Positions 47,797-57,678 of a DNA stretch of 64,000 nucleotides are shown here, piece by piece. The DNA comes from Gammaproteobacteria bacterium (lineage in GTDB: Bacteria; Pseudomonadota; Gammaproteobacteria; UBA6429; Thiohalophilaceae). The notes beneath the pieces were generated by a model. The model was not told the origin of the DNA. It worked only from the letters and a program-made list of their open reading frames with translations, and made no database searches. The DNA is taken from contig JAOULO010000007.1 of NCBI GenBank assembly GCA_029881995.1, positions 30,645 through 94,644 of the forward strand, given 5' to 3'. How positions within the stretch are numbered: the stretch's first letter is position 1; each line of letters opens with the position of its first letter. Made by a program: the position numbers and the translations under genes.

Positions 47797-47847
47797 TTTT
47801 TATTCTGACCAACTTATAAGTTTTTGAAATTGTTGGTAAATAATCTT

Positions 47848-47863
47848 TGGCATAAGCCATGCA
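47848..47863 (+). promoter_or_regulatory. Sigma-54-like promoter for porin-glnK-amtB
   Basis: TGGCATAAGCCATGCA keeps the -24 GG and -12 GC exactly ten bases apart, as sigma-54 promoters require. It lies 49 bases ahead of the second TorF porin start. The two predicted NtrC sites upstream make nitrogen-limitation control of porin, glnK and amtB likely. Confidence 0.7.
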
Positions 47864-47911
47864 CTATAAGCCATGTGTTTTAGTAACGCTTTTAAAAAAT
47901 TTCGGGAGAAA

Positions 47912-48667
47912 ATGATGAAAAAATTAACACAAGTAATGGCGTGTGCTGCGGCAGTTGCCACCACAGGTATGAGTTCTGTTGCCCTGGCTGAATCACCTTT
48001 AACCGGTAACGTTGGTATGGCATCTAATTACATCTGGCGTGGGGCTACTCAATCAAATGATGAAGCCGCTGTTTCAGGTGGAATCGATTATGCCCATAGC
48101 TCAGGCCTTTATGCGGGTACCTGGGTTTCCAGTATGTCTTCAAGTACAAACAGCGATCATGATGCAGGTAGCAATACTACCAGTACACAGTATGAACACG
48201 ATCTATACATAGGGTATGGCGGTGAAGCAGGCCCTGTTAGTTATGATGTCAGTTACATCAAGTACATGTATCCAGTTGGTGAGAAGGTCTATTTAGACTT
48301 TGAAGAAATCAATATCAGTGTTGGTTATGGCCCTGTAACACTGCTGGTTGCACCTACTATTGGCGTTGAGTCTGATCCGGCAGCTACGGGTACGAAATAT
48401 GAAGATCACATGTACACCAGCATCTCTGCTGAATTTGAAGTTAAAAAAGATCTGATGTTAGGCCTGGTCTATGGGGTGTACGACTATGATGAAGCACCAA
48501 ATACGCCATCAACAGCGTCAGCTGATTACACTCACTACCAGATATCTTTGAGTAAAGGTGATTTTGTCTTTGCCTATGATGTTATGGATCCAGAGGCAAC
48601 GGATAAGACAGGTGTCAAAGATGCACCTCGTTTCTCCGTTTCCTGGAGCCAGAGCTTCGATCTGTAA
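47912..48667 (+). CDS. TorF-family putative porin, second copy, nitrogen-regulated
   Basis: A 251-residue barrel protein with signal peptide (AALA-type cut near ALA-ES) and the signature NYIWRGATQSNDEAAVSGG. It ends SQSFDL. The ATG 47912 follows GGGAG. It sits behind a sigma-54-like promoter and 59 bases ahead of glnK, so it is probably the first gene of a nitrogen-limitation operon and may help take up ammonium or a small nitrogen compound across the outer membrane. The sequence is clearly related to the copy at 47044 but divergent. Confidence 0.85.
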   Translation: MMKKLTQVMACAAAVATTGMSSVALAESPLTGNVGMASNYIWRGATQSNDEAAVSGGIDYAHSSGLYAGTWVSSMSSSTNSDHDAGSNTTSTQYEHDLYIGYGGEAGPVSYDVSYIKYMYPVGEKVYLDFEEINISVGYGPVTLLVAPTIGVESDPAATGTKYEDHMYTSISAEFEVKKDLMLGLVYGVYDYDEAPNTPSTASADYTHYQISLSKGDFVFAYDVMDPEATDKTGVKDAPRFSVSWSQSFDL

Positions 48668-48683
48668 TAAGTCTTAATGAACA

Positions 48684-48707
48684 GGACCCGCCAGGTTAGG
48701 CGGGTCC
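48684..48707 (+). promoter_or_regulatory. Stem-loop between porin and glnK
   Basis: The 9-bp stem GGACCCGCC / GGCGGGTCC (48684-48692 with 48699-48707) has no T-tract and is followed by a strong RBS GAAGGAGG. It may be a partial terminator or an RNA processing/stability signal that sets different levels of porin and glnK. Confidence 0.6.
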
Positions 48708-48714
48708 GATTTGA

Positions 48715-49065
<351 letters not shown>

Positions 49066-49081
49066 GTCGTAGGAGGACATC

Positions 49082-50383
49082 ATGGAAAATAATATTTTTG
49101 AACTCCAGTACGCCATGGACACCTTCTACTTCCTGGTGTGTGGTGCCCTGGTAATGTGGATGGCAGCCGGCTTCGCAATGTTGGAAGCCGGCCTGGTGCG
49201 CTCAAAAAACACAACTGAGATTCTGACCAAGAACGTTGTGTTATTTGCTATCGCCTGTACAGCTTACCTTATTGTGGGTTATGACGTCATGTATGACGGC
49301 GGTATCTTCCTGAAAGATATTGCACTGGATGGTGCAGCCAATGCCGATGCCTTAACAGCTTCTGTGTTAAAAGAATCAGCTGAAGCCAAGTTTGGTGGTG
49401 ACGCTGTTTACTCCAACGCGTCTGATTTCTTCTTCCAGGTAGTATTCGTTGCCACGGCCATGTCGATTGTATCGGGTGCCGTTGCTGAGCGTATGAAGCT
49501 GTGGTCTTTCATGGCCTTTGCCATTGTTATGACAGCTTTCATCTATCCGATGGAAGGTGCCTGGACATGGGGCGGTAAAGCCGTTTTCGGTATGTTCGAA
49601 CTGAAAGTTGGCGAGACCGGTTTCTCTGACTTTGCCGGTTCCGGTATCGTGCATATGGCTGGTGCTGCTGCTGCTCTGGCTGGTGTATTGCTGCTTGGCC
49701 CACGTAAAGGTAAATATCGCGCCAATGGTGAAATCAACCCAATCCCTGGTGCCAACCTGCCACTGGCGACGCTGGGTACTTTCATCCTGTGGATGGGCTG
49801 GTTTGGTTTCAATGGCGGTTCTGTACTCAAGCTGGGTGATGTGGCCAGTGCCAATTCGGTGGCCATGGTCTTCCTTAACACCAATGCGGCGGCTGCCGGT
49901 GGCGTGATCTTTGCCCTGATTGTTGCTCGTATGATGTTTGGCAAGGCTGATTTGACCATGGCATTAAACGGTGCTCTGGCTGGTCTGGTTGCCATTACTG
50001 CTGAGCCCTCTACACCGACTCCACTGGCGGCCACTTTAATCGGTGGTGTTGGTGGTGCCCTGGTGGTCTTCGCCATCGTGACCATGGACAAGATGAAGAT
50101 TGATGACCCTGTCGGTGCTATCTCTGTGCATGGTGTGGTCGGTATGTGGGGCCTGATGGCCGTACCACTGACTAACGATGGTGCCAGCTTCGCTGCCCAG
50201 TTCCTGGGTCTGGTGGTTATCTTTGCCTGGGTATTCATTGCCAGCTTTATCACCTGGTACGTGATCAAGATGATCATGGGTGTTCGCGTCAGCGAAGAGG
50301 AAGAATACACCGGCCTCGACCTGACCGAGTGTGGTATGGAAGCCTACCCGGAATTTACCGGTGCCATGGGTTCAGGGAAATAA
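49082..50383 (+). CDS. amtB: Ammonium transporter AmtB
   Basis: Inner-membrane ammonium channel of 433 residues with about 11 helices. Pore signatures include FAGSGIVHMAGAAAAL with the first twin His, and SVHGVVGMWGLMAVPL with the second. The RBS TAGGAGGACATC is strong. It follows glnK directly, and GlnK is expected to block it when nitrogen is ample. A terminator follows at 50417-50441. Confidence 0.97.
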   Translation: MENNIFELQYAMDTFYFLVCGALVMWMAAGFAMLEAGLVRSKNTTEILTKNVVLFAIACTAYLIVGYDVMYDGGIFLKDIALDGAANADALTASVLKESAEAKFGGDAVYSNASDFFFQVVFVATAMSIVSGAVAERMKLWSFMAFAIVMTAFIYPMEGAWTWGGKAVFGMFELKVGETGFSDFAGSGIVHMAGAAAALAGVLLLGPRKGKYRANGEINPIPGANLPLATLGTFILWMGWFGFNGGSVLKLGDVASANSVAMVFLNTNAAAAGGVIFALIVARMMFGKADLTMALNGALAGLVAITAEPSTPTPLAATLIGGVGGALVVFAIVTMDKMKIDDPVGAISVHGVVGMWGLMAVPLTNDGASFAAQFLGLVVIFAWVFIASFITWYVIKMIMGVRVSEEEEYTGLDLTECGMEAYPEFTGAMGSGK

Positions 50384-50684
50384 ATGATTACTTAATCTTA
50401 AGTAAATGTGAGTTTAGGGCACCCTCGGGTGCCCTTTTTTTGTGCATCTAATTTGTTAAATGCATTATGTCATCATATAAACAATGCCTTGATGTTAACA
50501 ATTGTTAACTTGTACTTAATACTGGCCTTGAACGATAAAGCAAAACAAGTTGAAGTCCGACAACTACCTTGGTGTGAAATGTAATTATTTATATTGATAA
50601 AAAGTTAAGAATTTAAGTTGTCAATAGTCTTTCACTAAATTTATAACTCAGAAATAATCTATTTGTATAAAAGGTGGATAGTGC
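50384..50684. other. Intergenic region after amtB
   Basis: Apart from the terminator at 50417-50441, this 301-base AT-rich stretch holds no gene. The chemoreceptor RBS AAGGTGG lies at 50671-50677. No sigma-28 or sigma-54 promoter could be supported. Confidence 0.5.
50417..50441 (+). terminator. Rho-independent terminator after amtB
   Basis: The stem GGGCACC / GGTGCCC (50417-50423 with 50428-50434) is followed by seven T residues. Confidence 0.9.
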
Positions 50685-52886
50685 ATGAAATTTTTTATGA
50701 ATTTGAAAGTTGGCACTAAGGTCCTGGTAGTATTTTTAGCCGTGGGTTTGATGGCCATTTTGTCAGTGGCACTTATTAGCTATTATGTATCTCAAAAATC
50801 CATGCAGAAAGAGTCGTTTAATAAGTTAACGGCAGTACGTGAGATCAAGGCTGCTCAGATTGAAGATTATTTTTCCACTATCCGTGATCAGGTGTTGACC
50901 TTCTCCGAGAGTGAGACCGTGACATTGGCCATGCGGGATTTTAAACAAAGTTTTCGTAACATCAGTTCAGATCTAAAAATTAATAACAGTGGCACTTACA
51001 GGCAACAGGTCGTAGATTTTTACAATACCAAGTTCCTGACGCGCTACAAGGATACAACGGGTAAGTCTGTTTCCAGTAGCGAAATTATGCCACGTAGTGA
51101 TACGGCCTTTATCATGCAAAGTCTGTATATTGCCCAGAACCCCAATCCATTGGGCTCCAAGCATTTAATTGATAAAGCCAATGACGGCAGTGAATATAGT
51201 AAGCATCATGCAAAATATCATCCGATTATTCGCAGGTATCTGGAGAAGTTCGGTTACTACGATATTTTCCTGGTTGATCATCGTACAGGAAATATTGTGT
51301 ACAGCGTATTCAAAGAAGCTGATTATGCAACTTCTCTCAAAACAGGTCCCTATAGTAATACCAATTTTGCCGATGTCTTCCGCCAGGCCGCCAATGCCAG
51401 CTCTAATGACTTTGTCAAACTGATAGATTTTAAACCTTATACTGCATCTTATGAGGCACCGGCATCGTTTATTGCCTCGCCCATTTATGATGGTAGTAAA
51501 AAGATCGGAGTACTGGTGTTCCAGATGCCGGTAGATAAGATCAATAGCATTATGACCAGCGATAATAAATGGAAGGACACAGGCCTGGGTGAAAGTGGTG
51601 AGACTTATATTGTCGCCGATGACTTTACTCTACGCAGTCAGTCCCGATTCCTTATTGAAGACAAGGAAGGCTACTTTAAACTGCTCAGTGAAGTAGGCGT
51701 AGACTCAGGCATTATTGATAAAATTAAGAGTCAGGGAACGGCCATAGGCCTGCAGCCGGTCAAAACCCAGGGCACTATGGCTGCCATGAAGGGCGAAACG
51801 GTTACTGAGATATTCGATGATTATCGTGATATCGCGGTCCTCTCTGCCTACCGACCCCTCAAAATCCAGGATATGAAATGGGCGATAATGGCCGAGATCG
51901 ATGAGGCTGAAGCCTTTGCCTCTATCATTGAATTAGAAGTCGATATTTTGATTGCTTCAATAGTCATTCTAGTCATCGTCGGATTGATCGCGACGGTGTT
52001 TTCCAAAAGAGTGATTGCCCAGCCCTTAAATTTGATGTTGGCGGCAGCCGATGACTTACGTGATGGTGATGGTGACCTTACTCAACGTCTACCCGACTTT
52101 GGTAAGGATGAGATTGGCCAGACAGCACGTTCCTTCAATGGCTTTATTGAAAAGATGCAGGGAGTGCTACTGGAAGTAAAAACGGCAGTGGAAAACATGG
52201 TTTCTGCTTCTCAACAGGTCAGCGCATCATCACAAAGCCTTAGCCAGGCTGCCAGTGAGCAGGCGGCTAGTGTGGAAGAGACCAGTGCCTCCCTGGAAGA
52301 AATGAATGCATCCATCACCCAAAATACCGAAAATGCTCGCGCCACCGATGCTATCGCTGGAACCGCTTCGAAACAGGCCGAAGATGGGGGTAAGTCAGTA
52401 ACTGAAACGGTTGAGGCAATGAAGACCATTGCTGAACGCATCGGTTTAATTGAAGACATAGCCTATAAAACGAATCTACTGGCCCTTAATGCTGCCATTG
52501 AGGCAGCTCGTGCAGGTGAACACGGTAAGGGCTTTGCCGTGGTGGCTGATGAAGTACGTAAACTGGCTGAACGTAGTCAGGTATCAGCAGCCGAGATCAG
52601 TGAGTTGGCTGATAACAGTGTCAAGATAGCCGAAAAGGCCGGTGAACTGATTAATGAAATCGTTCCTGGTATCCAGAAAACAGCCACTCTGGTACAGGAG
52701 ATCACCGCTGCATCAGTAGAACAAACCTCGGGTGTTGCCCAGGTGAATGATGCCATGGGTCAACTCGATCAGGGCGCGCAACAGGCGGCTTCATCCTCTG
52801 AAGAGTTGGCTGCCACTTCAGAAGAAATGAATTCACAAGCCTCACAATTACAGGAAACTATTGGTTTCTTCAAGTTGAGCTCTTAA
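50685..52886 (+). CDS. Methyl-accepting chemotaxis protein with large dCache-like sensor
   Basis: A 733-residue chemoreceptor. A first membrane helix (about residues 12-32) and a second (about 421-442) enclose a periplasmic sensor of about 390 residues, whose length and PAS-like folds ([27 protein letters not shown]) suggest double-Cache. A HAMP domain follows (about 440-495), then the signalling hairpin with the conserved tip [20 protein letters not shown] and [13 protein letters not shown]. No C-terminal CheR-binding pentapeptide. The ligand is unknown; adjacency to amtB may hint at ammonium or nitrogen sensing. Confidence 0.93.
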   Translation: MKFFMNLKVGTKVLVVFLAVGLMAILSVALISYYVSQKSMQKESFNKLTAVREIKAAQIEDYFSTIRDQVLTFSESETVTLAMRDFKQSFRNISSDLKINNSGTYRQQVVDFYNTKFLTRYKDTTGKSVSSSEIMPRSDTAFIMQSLYIAQNPNPLGSKHLIDKANDGSEYSKHHAKYHPIIRRYLEKFGYYDIFLVDHRTGNIVYSVFKEADYATSLKTGPYSNTNFADVFRQAANASSNDFVKLIDFKPYTASYEAPASFIASPIYDGSKKIGVLVFQMPVDKINSIMTSDNKWKDTGLGESGETYIVADDFTLRSQSRFLIEDKEGYFKLLSEVGVDSGIIDKIKSQGTAIGLQPVKTQGTMAAMKGETVTEIFDDYRDIAVLSAYRPLKIQDMKWAIMAEIDEAEAFASIIELEVDILIASIVILVIVGLIATVFSKRVIAQPLNLMLAAADDLRDGDGDLTQRLPDFGKDEIGQTARSFNGFIEKMQGVLLEVKTAVENMVSASQQVSASSQSLSQAASEQAASVEETSASLEEMNASITQNTENARATDAIAGTASKQAEDGGKSVTETVEAMKTIAERIGLIEDIAYKTNLLALNAAIEAARAGEHGKGFAVVADEVRKLAERSQVSAAEISELADNSVKIAEKAGELINEIVPGIQKTATLVQEITAASVEQTSGVAQVNDAMGQLDQGAQQAASSSEELAATSEEMNSQASQLQETIGFFKLSS

Positions 52887-53262
52887 GAAGAAAAAATCTT
52901 AATATTTGCTAGGTAGTCATCCTGGTCGATCAAGTAACGTATTGATTCAACCTGGCTTCTAAATCTTCTTTAGTCAAGGTTACATCTTCTCGAGACTATC
53001 CTAATTTGTTAGTGACTCTATTTTTTATGTGATTTCCATGTGGCTTCGGAGGCCCTTTTTTTATTACTGAAAGTAATGCTATTGCTGCCTTTCATAACAA
53101 TTATTTTCATTTGCTATCAAGCTGAGCATTTTATATCCGATGTATAGGGTGGTTATTTAATATTTTTTTACATACTTCAAGTTCTGGCAACGTTACGTGA
53201 ATTTCTTTTAAATAACTATTTTTTGCATGGTTAAGGAAGATTTTTTTTTTCGAGGAGTGACA
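52887..53262 (+). other. Intergenic region between the two chemoreceptor genes
   Basis: A 376-base AT-rich stretch with no supported gene. A weak terminator candidate lies at 53042-53062 (5-bp stem GGCTT / AGGCC with one wobble, then seven T). A run of T residues precedes the RBS CGAGGAG at 53251-53257. Confidence 0.5.
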
Positions 53263-55134
53263 ATGAATTTTCTATCCAACCTGAGGATCGCCAGGAAGCT
53301 GCTTCTGCTGGTTTCAATCCCTACCCTGGCCCTGATCATCTTTGCCGGGATCGCGGTGAGTGAAAAAATGTCAGAAAGTGCCCAGATGGCCAATGTTGAA
53401 ACCATGTCCAATATCTCGGCTCGGGTTAGTGCCATGGTGCATGAGATGCAAAAGGAACGTGGCATGACGGCCGGTTTTCTGGGTAGTGGGGGCAAGAACT
53501 TTGCCAGTGCCATCGGTGGGCAACGTCGTACTGTGGATGAGAAGTTTTCGGTAGTAAAAGAATATATTGGCAGTATTGACACCAGCATCCTCGATCCCCA
53601 TTTTATGCGTGAGTTGAATGCCGGTCTGTCGGCCATGGGCCAGATAGCGGATATTCGTTCTCGTGTTTCTGCCTTGAGTATTAAAACGAGTGAGGCCATC
53701 GGCTATTACACCAAAACCAATGGCACCTTCCTTGCGTCTATAGAAGAAATGTATGAAGAGGCGGTGACTGCAGAAGCAGCGTCCTTTGTGATGGCCTATG
53801 CCAACTTCCTGCAGGCCAAGGAGCGGGCGGGGATAGAACGTGCTGTGCTGGCGGCCGTATTTGCCCAGGACAAATTTAGAGGTACACAGTTCCAGAAACT
53901 GGTACAGCTGGTGCAGGATCAGAAGGTCTATACCGAGATGTTTGAACATCTAGCAGAGGGCGAGGTTGTCGAGTTTTATAAGGACGCCATGCGTGATTCT
54001 GTGGTAGGTGAAGCTGAACAGATGCGTAATATTGCGCTGGAAAAATCTGCTACTGGTAACTTTGGAATTCGATCTCAGGACTGGTTTGCCAAACAGTCGG
54101 CCAAGATCAATCTCCTTAAAAAAGTAGAAGACCATTTTTCGGAAGAGGTGGTGAAGTTTGCTGGTGATACTGCCAGCGCAGCTGCATGGGCACAGAGCAG
54201 CTATATTATTGCTTCTCTGATTGTGCTGGGACTGGTTATCGCTGGCTTCATATTGATTGGTAACGGTATTCGTAATCCATTAACAGAAATGGTGGGTGTT
54301 GCCCAGGAACTGTCTGAGGGTAATCTGGATATTGAGAAAAAGCAGGTGCATAAGGATGAAACCGGTCAGGCCCTGGCCGCCATGTACAACATGGTAGATA
54401 AGTTGACCGAGATCATCACTGGTATTATCCAGTCAGCCAATAACATGGCCAATGCCTCGGAGCAGGTGAGTTCTTCAGCCCAGAGTTTGAGTCAGTCATC
54501 CAGTGAGCAGGCCGCCAGTGTGGAAGAGACTGCCGCTTCTCTTGAAGAAATGAACGCCAGTATCGAGCAGAACTCGGAAAATGCCCGGGCCACGGCTAAT
54601 ATTGCGACGGAAGTGGCCAAGCAGGCCAGTGAAGGGGGTGAGGCAGTAGAACAAACCGTGACCGCGATGAAGGCCATTGCCGAGAAGATCACCCTGATTG
54701 AGGACATTGCCTACAAGACCAATCTGCTTGCCTTGAATGCGGCCATCGAAGCGGCTCGGGCAGGTGAGCACGGCAAGGGCTTTGCCGTAGTGGCCGATGA
54801 GGTGCGCAAACTGGCTGAGCGCAGTCAGGCCTCAGCGGGTGAAATTACCGAGATGTCGGTGAATAGTCTGAAGATTTCAGAAGAAGCCGGTAAGAAAATC
54901 AATGAAGTGGTGCCAAAGATCCAGCAGACGGCGGATCTTGTGGAAGAAATTAATGCTGCTTCCAATGAACAGGCCAGCAATGTGCAGCAGGTGAATAAGG
55001 CCATGGATCAGGTGGATCAGACTGCCCAATCCAGTGCAGCATCGTCTGAAGAGCTGGCCAGTACCGCTGAAGAGATGTCAGCCCAGACCGAGGAACTGAA
55101 ACAGACGGTGGCTTACTTTAAGTTGGCACAATAG
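53263..55134 (+). CDS. Methyl-accepting chemotaxis protein with NIT (nitrate/nitrite) sensor
   Basis: A 623-residue chemoreceptor with a periplasmic NIT domain (about residues 30-305) between two membrane helices. The motif [18 protein letters not shown] is diagnostic for NIT, which binds nitrate and nitrite in known members. HAMP and the signalling hairpin ([33 protein letters not shown]) follow. The ATG 53263 has GAGGAG upstream; an in-frame ATG at 53227 is less likely. The signalling domain is closely similar to the previous receptor, so the pair may share one array. Confidence 0.92.
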   Translation: MNFLSNLRIARKLLLLVSIPTLALIIFAGIAVSEKMSESAQMANVETMSNISARVSAMVHEMQKERGMTAGFLGSGGKNFASAIGGQRRTVDEKFSVVKEYIGSIDTSILDPHFMRELNAGLSAMGQIADIRSRVSALSIKTSEAIGYYTKTNGTFLASIEEMYEEAVTAEAASFVMAYANFLQAKERAGIERAVLAAVFAQDKFRGTQFQKLVQLVQDQKVYTEMFEHLAEGEVVEFYKDAMRDSVVGEAEQMRNIALEKSATGNFGIRSQDWFAKQSAKINLLKKVEDHFSEEVVKFAGDTASAAAWAQSSYIIASLIVLGLVIAGFILIGNGIRNPLTEMVGVAQELSEGNLDIEKKQVHKDETGQALAAMYNMVDKLTEIITGIIQSANNMANASEQVSSSAQSLSQSSSEQAASVEETAASLEEMNASIEQNSENARATANIATEVAKQASEGGEAVEQTVTAMKAIAEKITLIEDIAYKTNLLALNAAIEAARAGEHGKGFAVVADEVRKLAERSQASAGEITEMSVNSLKISEEAGKKINEVVPKIQQTADLVEEINAASNEQASNVQQVNKAMDQVDQTAQSSAASSEELASTAEEMSAQTEELKQTVAYFKLAQ

Positions 55135-55156
55135 ATGTAACTGTCTAAAGGGAAAA

Positions 55157-55179
55157 AAGCCCGCTTAGCGGGCTTTTTT
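55157..55179. terminator. Terminator after NIT receptor
   Basis: The stem AAGCCCGC / GCGGGCTT (55157-55164 with 55168-55175) with loop TTA is followed by T residues on the plus strand and by A residues on the other side, so it can also end the convergent CDGSH transcript. Confidence 0.88.
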
Positions 55180-55415
55180 TATATCTTGTTATGGGAGCTG
55201 TCACACATTGGGGGATTCTTGGTACGTTTGCAGCCACAAAGCCAGACGGTCTTTTTTTCATCAACGGTGAATTTCACCGGTTCAAAGTCGGTATCTTTGT
55301 GGGAGCCATCGCAAAGTGGCTGGTTTTTAGACTTACCGCAGGAACACCACCAGTAATCACCGGCTTCGAGTTCAATACCGTAAGGTGTGGTTTGTGGACA
55401 ATCAGGTTCTGACAT
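55179..55415 (-). CDS. CDGSH iron-sulfur domain protein, two motifs
   Basis: A 78-residue protein with two mitoNEET-type motifs: CSCGKSKNQPLCDGSH and CGCKRTKNPPMCDSSH, each C-x-C...C...H and able to bind a 2Fe-2S cluster. Such proteins take part in electron or iron-sulfur transfer. The start is ATG 55415 (MSEPDCPQ), preceded by GAGGTG; a longer frame to 55472 lacks support. The final codons coincide with the terminator region. Confidence 0.92.
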   Translation of the reverse strand: MSEPDCPQTTPYGIELEAGDYWWCSCGKSKNQPLCDGSHKDTDFEPVKFTVDEKKTVWLCGCKRTKNPPMCDSSHNKI

Positions 55416-55533
55416 AATCACCTCGTCAATCATTGTTATATTAAAAATTCTGTTCCATTGTTTATATAGCATACTGTGGTGAGATTAATAACAATATATA
55501 CTTTATGAATACTCTGTTGGATGCGGCAATATT

Positions 55534-56145
55534 TTGACTCAACTCTCTATAAACCAGTTACAGTGTTTACATCTCGGCCCCATTGATCTGGAAATCGCAC
55601 AGGGACAGTGTGTGAGTTTCAGTGGTTCCTCAGGGACGGGAAAATCCATTCTGTTAAAGGCCATTATTGATCTGATCCCCAATCAGGGAGATATCCATTT
55701 TGGTGATCAGGACCGGCAAAAAATGCGTGCCAGTGAATGGCGAAAGCTGGTGGGTTTATTACCGGCCGAAAGTTTCTGGTGGTGCCCCCTGGTTGGACAA
55801 CATTTCCCTAATCTGAACTCTCATCAGAAAGACTGGTTTGCTGAACTGGGTTTTGATATCGACGTGCTGAACTGGGAACTAAGCCGATGTTCCACTGGCG
55901 AACGACAACGACTGGCACTGTTACGGTTGCTTTGTCATGAACCAAAAGTATTATTACTGGATGAACCGACTGCAAATCTGGATGGAACCAGTACTGAAAA
56001 GGTGGAGGGCATTATCAAGCAATATCGACAACAGCATACATGTCCGGTTATCTGGGTCAGCCATGATCAGCAGCAGATCAAACGCGTTGCAAGTGAGCAT
56101 TACGTACTGGAACACAACGGGCAGTTACAGAAGGTGGCGGCATGA
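55534..56145 (+). CDS. fetA: Iron-export ABC transporter ATPase FetA (YbbL)
   Basis: A 203-residue ABC ATPase with Walker A GSSGTGKS (residues 31-38), an ABC signature region LSRCSTGERQRLAL, and Walker B LLLDEPTANLD with the switch His in WVSHD. With the FetB-type permease next to it, it is proposed to export iron and protect against peroxide. It starts with TTG; no in-frame ATG lies nearby. It overlaps fetB by four bases. Confidence 0.88.
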   Translation: MTQLSINQLQCLHLGPIDLEIAQGQCVSFSGSSGTGKSILLKAIIDLIPNQGDIHFGDQDRQKMRASEWRKLVGLLPAESFWWCPLVGQHFPNLNSHQKDWFAELGFDIDVLNWELSRCSTGERQRLALLRLLCHEPKVLLLDEPTANLDGTSTEKVEGIIKQYRQQHTCPVIWVSHDQQQIKRVASEHYVLEHNGQLQKVAA

Positions 56146-56945
56146 ATGTGATACCACTTAGTGCGTTTGATCTGTCTATTGCGGCTGGACTGGTTGTTTT
56201 GCTGGCCGTCTTATCGGTTGCCATGCACCTGAGGCTGGGTAAGCAAATCATTATTGCCGCCATCCGCACAACGGTGCAGTTATTACTAATTGGTCTGGTA
56301 TTAAAAACCCTGTTTGAGCGTGCCGATATCATCTGGGTGATGTTACTGGCCTTTGTCATGTTATCGGTTGCCGGTTATGAGGTCATGGCTCGACAGAAGC
56401 GCAGCTTTGGCGGTTGGTGGGGCTATGGGCTCGGTACCCTGTCCATGTTTATTTCATCATTTACCATTGCCCTGTTTGTCTTAATTGCTGTTATCAATGT
56501 CGAGCCCTGGTATACACCCCAGTACGCCATCCCTTTGCTTGGCATGATGCTCGGTAACACCATGACCGGTGTGGCCCTGTCACTGGACCGGTTGACCACA
56601 GGGGCTTATGAAAAGCGTGGTATTATCGAAGCTCAATTGATTCTTGGCTATGAATGGCGACCGGCAATCAGTGAGATCGTACGGGAATCTGTGCGAGTCG
56701 GACTGATGCCCATGATCAACTCCATGGCAGCAGCGGGTATTGTTAGTCTACCGGGTATGATGACAGGCCAGATATTGGGAGGCAGTCCACCCATGGAGGC
56801 CGTGAAATATCAGATCTTGATCATGTTCATGATCGCAGCCGGGACCGGCTTTGCCAGTATGGGGGCGACATGGTTAGGTGCCAGACATTTGTTTGATGAA
56901 AGACAGCGATTAAGGCTGGATCGATTAAAGGAAGGCAGAACATAA
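56142..56945 (+). CDS. fetB: Iron-export ABC transporter permease FetB (YbbM)
   Basis: A 267-residue inner-membrane permease with about seven hydrophobic segments. FetB-like features are GNTMTGVALSLDRL, GYEWRPAISEIVRESVR and NSMAAAGIVSLPGMMTGQ. It is coupled to fetA by a four-base overlap, and the pair has no periplasmic binding protein, which fits an exporter. Confidence 0.92.
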   Translation: MNVIPLSAFDLSIAAGLVVLLAVLSVAMHLRLGKQIIIAAIRTTVQLLLIGLVLKTLFERADIIWVMLLAFVMLSVAGYEVMARQKRSFGGWWGYGLGTLSMFISSFTIALFVLIAVINVEPWYTPQYAIPLLGMMLGNTMTGVALSLDRLTTGAYEKRGIIEAQLILGYEWRPAISEIVRESVRVGLMPMINSMAAAGIVSLPGMMTGQILGGSPPMEAVKYQILIMFMIAAGTGFASMGATWLGARHLFDERQRLRLDRLKEGRT

Positions 56946-56962
56946 TTTGATGGGGGGAAAGA

Positions 56963-57433
56963 ATGTCAAAGGGAATCAGTATTATCATTGGCAGTCTGTT
57001 AGCACTATTTATTTCTATAGAAAGTCATGCACGTCAAATCTATAAATGGACAGATGCGGACGGAAATATTCATTATGGGGAAAAGCCGCCTACGAATGGA
57101 GCTACTCAAATTCGAATTAAACAACGAGGTGGTATCGAAAAAGTTGAGACTGGCAAATCAGACCAGGCATCTGATAAAGACAAGCGGGATAAAATGATTA
57201 AGGCAATGGAAGCCGATCGTTTAAGTCGACAGGAGCAAAAGCAGATCAGACTAAAACAACAATATGATCGTCAGATGCGATGTGTCAGGGCCAGGGATAC
57301 CTTGCGACGTTATCAGGATGCAGGCAGCCTTTATCGACTCGACCCCGATGGCAAACGAAAAACTCTGGACAACTCAGCCAGGCAGGCTGAGATCATAAAA
57401 ATGCGCAGTAATATCAATAAGTGGTGTAAGTAG
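56963..57433 (+). CDS. DUF4124 domain protein, exported
   Basis: A 156-residue protein with a signal peptide (SIIIGSLLALFISIES, cut after SHA) and the DUF4124 core IYKWTDADGNIHYGEKPP. The rest is a charged helical, Lys/Arg/Gln-rich segment with two Cys (residues about 110 and 155). The family is periplasmic and of unknown function. The RBS GGGGGAAAG precedes the ATG. Confidence 0.88.
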   Translation: MSKGISIIIGSLLALFISIESHARQIYKWTDADGNIHYGEKPPTNGATQIRIKQRGGIEKVETGKSDQASDKDKRDKMIKAMEADRLSRQEQKQIRLKQQYDRQMRCVRARDTLRRYQDAGSLYRLDPDGKRKTLDNSARQAEIIKMRSNINKWCK

Positions 57434-57438
57434 TCACC

Positions 57439-57669
57439 ATGGAAATCGTCTATTCCGCAAACAATGTGATCGAGGCAAACCTGTTACGGGATCTGTTAGA
57501 ACGTGAAAGAATAGAGGTACAAATTACTGGTGAGTTTCTACAAGGTGGCATAGGGGAACTGCCAGTCAATGGAATCATTAATATCCTGGTAGCAGAAGAA
57601 GATGTAAAACTGGCGGAAAAAGTGATTCAGGCCTGGGAGCAGGGCGACTATTCACTGCAGGATGAATAA
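57439..57669 (+). CDS. DUF2007 family putative signal-transducing protein
   Basis: A 76-residue cytoplasmic protein matching DUF2007 (VYSANNVIEANLLRDLLE, VQITGEFLQGGIGELP, LVAEEDVKLAEKVI), a small ferredoxin-like fold of unknown role. It lies five bases after the DUF4124 gene and converges on hemE. Confidence 0.85.
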   Translation: MEIVYSANNVIEANLLRDLLERERIEVQITGEFLQGGIGELPVNGIINILVAEEDVKLAEKVIQAWEQGDYSLQDE

Positions 57670-57678
57670 GATGCCAAT

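Noticed and set aside
49543..50310. Minus-strand open frame across amtB
   Set aside because: Antisense shadow of amtB; the protein is low complexity with no family signature.
50521..50560. Sigma-54 promoter upstream of the first chemoreceptor
   Set aside because: GG and GC pairs are present but not at the required ten-base spacing.
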